From positions 1 to 44,236 of the forward strand of contig CAZGKF010000025.1 in assembly GCA_964526475.1 (NCBI GenBank): a stretch of DNA of 44,236 nt, given 5' to 3'. The notes below the pieces were generated by a model. That model saw only the letters and a list, made by a program, of their open reading frames with translations, was not told where the DNA came from and made no database searches. This stretch comes from CAYVTV01 sp964526475. GTDB taxonomy: Bacteria; Bacteroidota; Bacteroidia; Bacteroidales; GCA-2748055. Positions 40,931-44,236 of the stretch are shown piece by piece. The first letter of the stretch is position 1; each line of letters opens with the position of its first letter. A program made the position numbers and the translations under genes.

Positions 40931-41701
40931 ATGTCTGAAAAATCTGCTTTGGATGTAATAATCGTTGATGATGAGGTGGCTGTCAGAAAGTCAATAACCG
41001 TATTTCTCAGGGAATTTTTCCCTGAGATTAATATTGCAGCTACAGCAGGTGATGTGAATGAAGCGCTGGAAGCCATCCGTAAGCACCAGCCCCGGCTGCT
41101 TTTTCTCGATGTGGAACTGCCTGATGGCACCGGGTTTGAACTCCTTGAAAGCATTCCCGATACAGGATTTAAGGTAATATTTATTACCGGGCACCAGGAG
41201 TATGCTCTGGCTGCAATCAAAGTGAGCGCACTCGATTATATACTGAAACCTTTTGAACCGGAAGAACTGAAAAAGGCTGTTCAAAAGGCTCTGACAGCAA
41301 TTAACTACAAGGAAGAGAGAATGAAGCTGGAGGCACTTTCTGAAAACCTTAAGAATAAAAGAGTGCTGAAACGTATTATTCTGTCCACAGCGGATCATCT
41401 CCATGTAGTAAACATGAATGATATTATCAGGGCAGAAGCAGACAGCAATTATACCACTTTCTGGTTGTCAGGGAATAAACGGATTATGGTGTCACGTACA
41501 ATAAAGGAATTCGATGAATTACTTTCCGGATCAGGGATAATTCGTGTTCATCAGTCACACCTGGTTAACCTCTCTTATATAGAAAAATTTGTAAAAAGAG
41601 ATGGCGGATACCTCTTGCTAAAAGATAATTCATCAATACCTGTTTCACAGGGGCTAAGGAAAAAAGTATTGCAGGCAATAAACAACTTCCTTTATGAGTA
41701 G
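40931..41701 (+). CDS. LytTR-family response regulator
   Basis: The 256-residue protein has an N-terminal receiver domain with phosphoacceptor Asp60 (LLFLDVELPDG), acidic residues Asp13-Asp14 and the KPF motif (DYILKPFEPEEL). A LytTR DNA-binding domain follows, about 150-255 (LHVVNMNDIIRAEADSNYTTFWL ... IRVHQSHLVNLSYIEKFVKRDGGYLLL). LytTR proteins bind pairs of direct repeats to activate transcription. Co-transcribed with the histidine kinase (7-base gap), it is its obvious partner; targets may include the OmpA-domain gene downstream, but no binding repeats were identified. Confidence 0.95.
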   Translation: MSEKSALDVIIVDDEVAVRKSITVFLREFFPEINIAATAGDVNEALEAIRKHQPRLLFLDVELPDGTGFELLESIPDTGFKVIFITGHQEYALAAIKVSALDYILKPFEPEELKKAVQKALTAINYKEERMKLEALSENLKNKRVLKRIILSTADHLHVVNMNDIIRAEADSNYTTFWLSGNKRIMVSRTIKEFDELLSGSGIIRVHQSHLVNLSYIEKFVKRDGGYLLLKDNSSIPVSQGLRKKVLQAINNFLYE

Positions 41702-41999
41702 GCTTTAAAACTTATATGAAATTTCTTTCCCCGGAGAAAAAAGTCTTTTTTTTTTATTCCTGACTTCTCCCTATACCATACAGTCTGAAAAGATTTTTGC
41801 GCCTTGTTACTACCATTTTCTCTTCTAACCCTCTCCCCTTCCCTGCTATTTTCAATGATTTTCAAAACCATTCTTCCCGGCCCTTTTCCTTCATATTCTA
41901 AATGTAAGTATAAAAATACTCATCCATAAGACTGGTTTGCTAATAATCTCTTTCCCCGTATTGCCTGTAGTAGTAATTTTATAAATAAAATATACCACC
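41702..41999. other. intergenic region, no gene seen
   Basis: This gap holds a weak hairpin near 41723-41750 followed by a T run, which might end the kinase-regulator transcript, but the stem is only about five base pairs. Nothing else was recognised. Confidence 0.35.
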
Positions 42000-43226
42000 A
42001 TGAAAACTTTATTATTCATACTCACATGTTGCCTTCTGAGCACATGGAGTTTTGGTCAGATTAACCTGAAAGACAAGATCAAAAAAAAAGCAACTGAACG
42101 TGTCGACAAGCGGACCGATCAGGGAGTAGGGAAAAGCCTGGATAGTACGGAAGAAGGGATAAAAAGCATATTCAATAAAGACGGCGATAATAATCAGCCC
42201 GAAAAGCAGTCTGGAAGTGAATCGAATGCATCCTCTGCAGGGATGGACTCAAAGAGAATGTCTGAAGAAACAAAAAATGCTCCGGAATTATCCTGGAGTA
42301 AATATGATTTTGTTCCCGGTGATAAGATAATTTTTGAGGATAATCTCATCGGCGAGGAAAACGGGGAGTTTCCTTCCAGATGGGACCTGGTGCAGGGGTC
42401 GGTTGAGAATGCAGAATTCGGCGAGGATAAGATAATAATGTTCAGAGGAGGGTCACCAACTATTGTACCCTTTCTTAAAAACGCTAATATTGATTATTTA
42501 CCCGAGGTGTTTACAGTTGAGTTCGACCTTTTTCTGCCTTCAAATTCTTTTTCGGTCTTTTTTTTCGATCGTAAAAATCAACAGGTTCCAAGAAGTGCCA
42601 CACAACTGTCAGTCTGGACTGATCAAATGGAGATGAGCCCTGCCCGCAGCATGTTACCGGATAAAAAGAGCATTGCCAAAACATGGGCACATATCTCTAT
42701 TGCTTACACAAGTGGAAAGCTTAAAGCTTATATTGATGATACCAGGCTTATAAACATCCCTCATCTCGCATTTGACCCGACAGGCATTTCATTTCATGTA
42801 TACCATGCAAGCGACAACAACAGATCCTACATAAAGAACGTCAGGATAGCCGAGGGAGGCGTCAAATACTACGACCGCTTCCTCCAGGATGGCAAGATCG
42901 TTTCCAACGGTATACGCTTTGACGTGGGTAAGGCAACCTTGCGTCCCGAATCGATGGGTGTGCTTAACGAAATCTATAAAATGCTTTCCGAACATCCTGA
43001 TGTTGCAATAAGTGTGGAAGGACATACTGACAGCGATGGAGATAACGATCTTAACCAGAAACTATCAGAGGACAGGGCTGAGACAGTTATGAAACAGCTG
43101 GTGTCGATGGGAATATCTGCCGGCAGACTTAGCTCAAAGGGCTTTGGAGAATCCAACCCCATAAATTCAAATGCCACACCGGAAGGCAAGGCAGAAAACC
43201 GCAGGGTGGAGTTTGTAAAGAAATGA
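42000..43226 (+). CDS. OmpA-domain outer-membrane/peptidoglycan-binding protein
   Basis: The 408-residue protein begins with a signal peptide (MKTLLFILTCCLLSTWSFGQ) and a charged coiled stretch (KDKIKKKATERVDKRTDQ). A central beta-rich domain spans about 100-290, with the concanavalin/LamG-like pattern (IFEDNLIGEENGEFPSRWDL, TWAHISIAYTSGKLKAYIDDTRL). The C-terminus is a complete OmpA peptidoglycan-binding domain: FDVGKATLRPESMGVLNEI, EGHTDSDGDNDLNQKLSEDRAETV, GFGESNPI and NRRVEFVKK. It therefore anchors to the cell wall while the middle domain may bind a glycan or protein. Its position after the kinase-LytTR pair suggests a regulated envelope protein, which is inferred from order only. Confidence 0.88.
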   Translation: MKTLLFILTCCLLSTWSFGQINLKDKIKKKATERVDKRTDQGVGKSLDSTEEGIKSIFNKDGDNNQPEKQSGSESNASSAGMDSKRMSEETKNAPELSWSKYDFVPGDKIIFEDNLIGEENGEFPSRWDLVQGSVENAEFGEDKIIMFRGGSPTIVPFLKNANIDYLPEVFTVEFDLFLPSNSFSVFFFDRKNQQVPRSATQLSVWTDQMEMSPARSMLPDKKSIAKTWAHISIAYTSGKLKAYIDDTRLINIPHLAFDPTGISFHVYHASDNNRSYIKNVRIAEGGVKYYDRFLQDGKIVSNGIRFDVGKATLRPESMGVLNEIYKMLSEHPDVAISVEGHTDSDGDNDLNQKLSEDRAETVMKQLVSMGISAGRLSSKGFGESNPINSNATPEGKAENRRVEFVKK

Positions 43227-43300
43227 AAGCAGAACCCAAACTTGTTAAAGCCCTGCCGAATGCCACGAGAAATGCGCGAAGTAAATTTGTAAAAATATAA

Positions 43301-43720
43301 CACTTTGAAAAACCCCCAACAACTTGTCAGATTAAGCTTGAAAAGGAGGATGTAAATATAAATGAGGTGATAGAAATTGTACTGTCTGATTTCCGCGATC
43401 TATTTGGTGAATCTTCAAGGGAATTTAATCGAATCATTTTCCATGCTCCCTCGGGTGAAATTATGAATGGCGAAGAAAGTTATATAGGACCGGATTATAA
43501 AGTTTTCAGGGTTGATGACGGAACAATTACAGTGAAATACAGAGCTCCGGACGATTATAAAAAAAATGAGGAAAGAATCACTGTTTATAGTTCTTGTGAT
43601 ATTTTACCCACTGCCAGAGTTCCGATGAGTAGTGCCGAAATATATGAACCAATAAAAGAAATAGCTATTGGTATTAACGTTAGTCGGGGTAAGGTCAAAA
43701 GTAATATGGGAGGTTTTTGA
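43301..43720 (+). pseudogene. fragment of a larger beta-domain protein (117 aa intact from GTG)
   Basis: The open frame runs from 43301 to 43720, with a TAA just before it at 43298-43300, and its only start-like codons are a GTG at 43367. The protein reads like an internal repeat of a Bacteroidota beta-sandwich protein (INEVIEIVLSDFRD, then EFNRIIFHAPSGEI, DGTITVKYRAPDDYK, ITVYSSCDIL), and that pattern continues upstream of the GTG, so the true N-terminus appears to be lost. I treat it as a degraded fragment. It might still be translated from GTG, with GGAGG about 20 bases upstream. Function is unknown. Confidence 0.5.
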
Positions 43721-43739
43721 GGTCTTAAAAATAAAACTC

Positions 43740-44236
43740 ATGAAAACAAAATTTACAATAGTTTTATCAGTTATTTTTTCTTTTTACACGACATTATCCT
43801 TCAGCCAGTCATCCTTCAGTGCTGAGATGCTAAATGTTCAGAGAGGGACGGAACGAGTATACAAACTGCAGTCAGACGGGCTAAAGTACAGGTACGATTT
43901 CGAGGAGAGCGGTATGAAAGGCACGGTAATAGTTGACCCGGAAAAAGGTCAAACAGCCATCCTTATGCCCGATGAAAAGTATGTGCACTATACAGATATC
44001 CACTCCTCAACAAGCCTTATGAATGACCCCTACCAGGCCTTCATTTACAGCAAATCAAGGTATGATGAGAAAAATATAGGCAAAGAAAAAATCGAAGGAT
44101 ACGATTGCAGTAAGATTGAGCTTTATGCCTCTGGCCAACAGGTCTACACTGCATGGCACTCAGAAGAACTGGGGTTCCTCTTGAAACTGGTTAACGAGAT
44201 GGCAGATAATACCTATATGGAGCTTAAGGATATTAA
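43740..44236 (+). CDS. secreted DUF4412-like protein, cut by window end
   Basis: An ATG at 43740 opens a frame of at least 165 residues that continues past the window, so only the N-terminal part is present. It starts with a signal peptide (MKTKFTIVLSVIFSFYTTLSFSQ). The mature start SSFSAEMLNVQRGTERVYKLQSDGLKYRYDFEESG and the YTAWHSEELGFLLKL segment fit exported DUF4412-type proteins, whose function is not known. It is preceded by the fragment gene with a 20-base gap and is on the same strand as the OmpA-domain gene. Confidence 0.65.
   Translation, partial: MKTKFTIVLSVIFSFYTTLSFSQSSFSAEMLNVQRGTERVYKLQSDGLKYRYDFEESGMKGTVIVDPEKGQTAILMPDEKYVHYTDIHSSTSLMNDPYQAFIYSKSRYDEKNIGKEKIEGYDCSKIELYASGQQVYTAWHSEELGFLLKLVNEMADNTYMELKDI

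Noticed and set aside
41723..41760. terminator after the LytTR gene
   Set aside because: A long T run is present, but the preceding stem is only about five base pairs.

Overview
The window is an AT-rich chromosomal segment from a member of the Bacteroidota, probably a Bacteroidales-like environmental lineage. The evidence is the rpmB-rpmG-DUF4295-ftsY-rimO gene order, several start-proximal promoters of the form TAnnTTTG (the Bacteroidota -7 element), a DUF6340 lipoprotein, a TPR histidine kinase/LytTR pair, and arm-binding tyrosine integrase remnants of the Bacteroidota type. A run of exactly 100 N inside a tandem repeat shows that this is a scaffold from a draft or metagenome assembly.

Layout. 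1-3.8 kb: purU and an MmcQ/YjbR gene, a DUF2721 membrane protein, an unrecognised protein, a cupin and a small membrane ferredoxin. 3.9-11.4 kb: a catabolic-looking block with a PfkB sugar (KDG-like) kinase facing a Tat-signal fucose-isomerase-like protein, then a 981-aa FAD/Fe-S D-2-hydroxyacid dehydrogenase and a dicarboxylate/glutamate symporter. 11.4-16.3 kb: an XRE regulator with a set of phased upstream repeats, pyrD, tRNA-Lys with promoter and terminator, a DnaQ-exonuclease/GIY-YIG fusion, arfB and two very small genes. 16.5-19.1 kb: a decayed mobile-element scar. A fragment of an M48 peptidase gene is fused to a truncated integrase that also carries an in-frame nonsense codon, followed by ORF6N and excisionase-like DNA-binding genes. 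19.2-37.9 kb: mostly housekeeping genes: mnmE, sucD, fabG, a lipoprotein, a Ste24-like protease, msrB, a DMT permease, cinA, L28/L33/DUF4295, ftsY, rimO, clpC, gyrA and a TPR protein. 38.0-38.5 kb: an intergenic array of identical 110-bp structured repeats interrupted by the assembly gap. 38.8-44.2 kb: a TPR sensor kinase with its LytTR response regulator, an OmpA-domain protein, a gene fragment, and a secreted protein cut by the window end.

How the genes work together. Most blocks are ordinary core functions: translation and ribosome maturation, SRP receptor, proteolysis, DNA topology, and pyrimidine and TCA enzymes. The less ordinary parts are the 110-bp hairpin repeat array (38047-38520), the XRE operator repeats, the operator-like palindromes at the mobile-element scar, and a cluster of five GC-rich hairpins at 25.4-25.6 kb. 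No CRISPR array, rRNA, complete transposon or complete defence system was seen.
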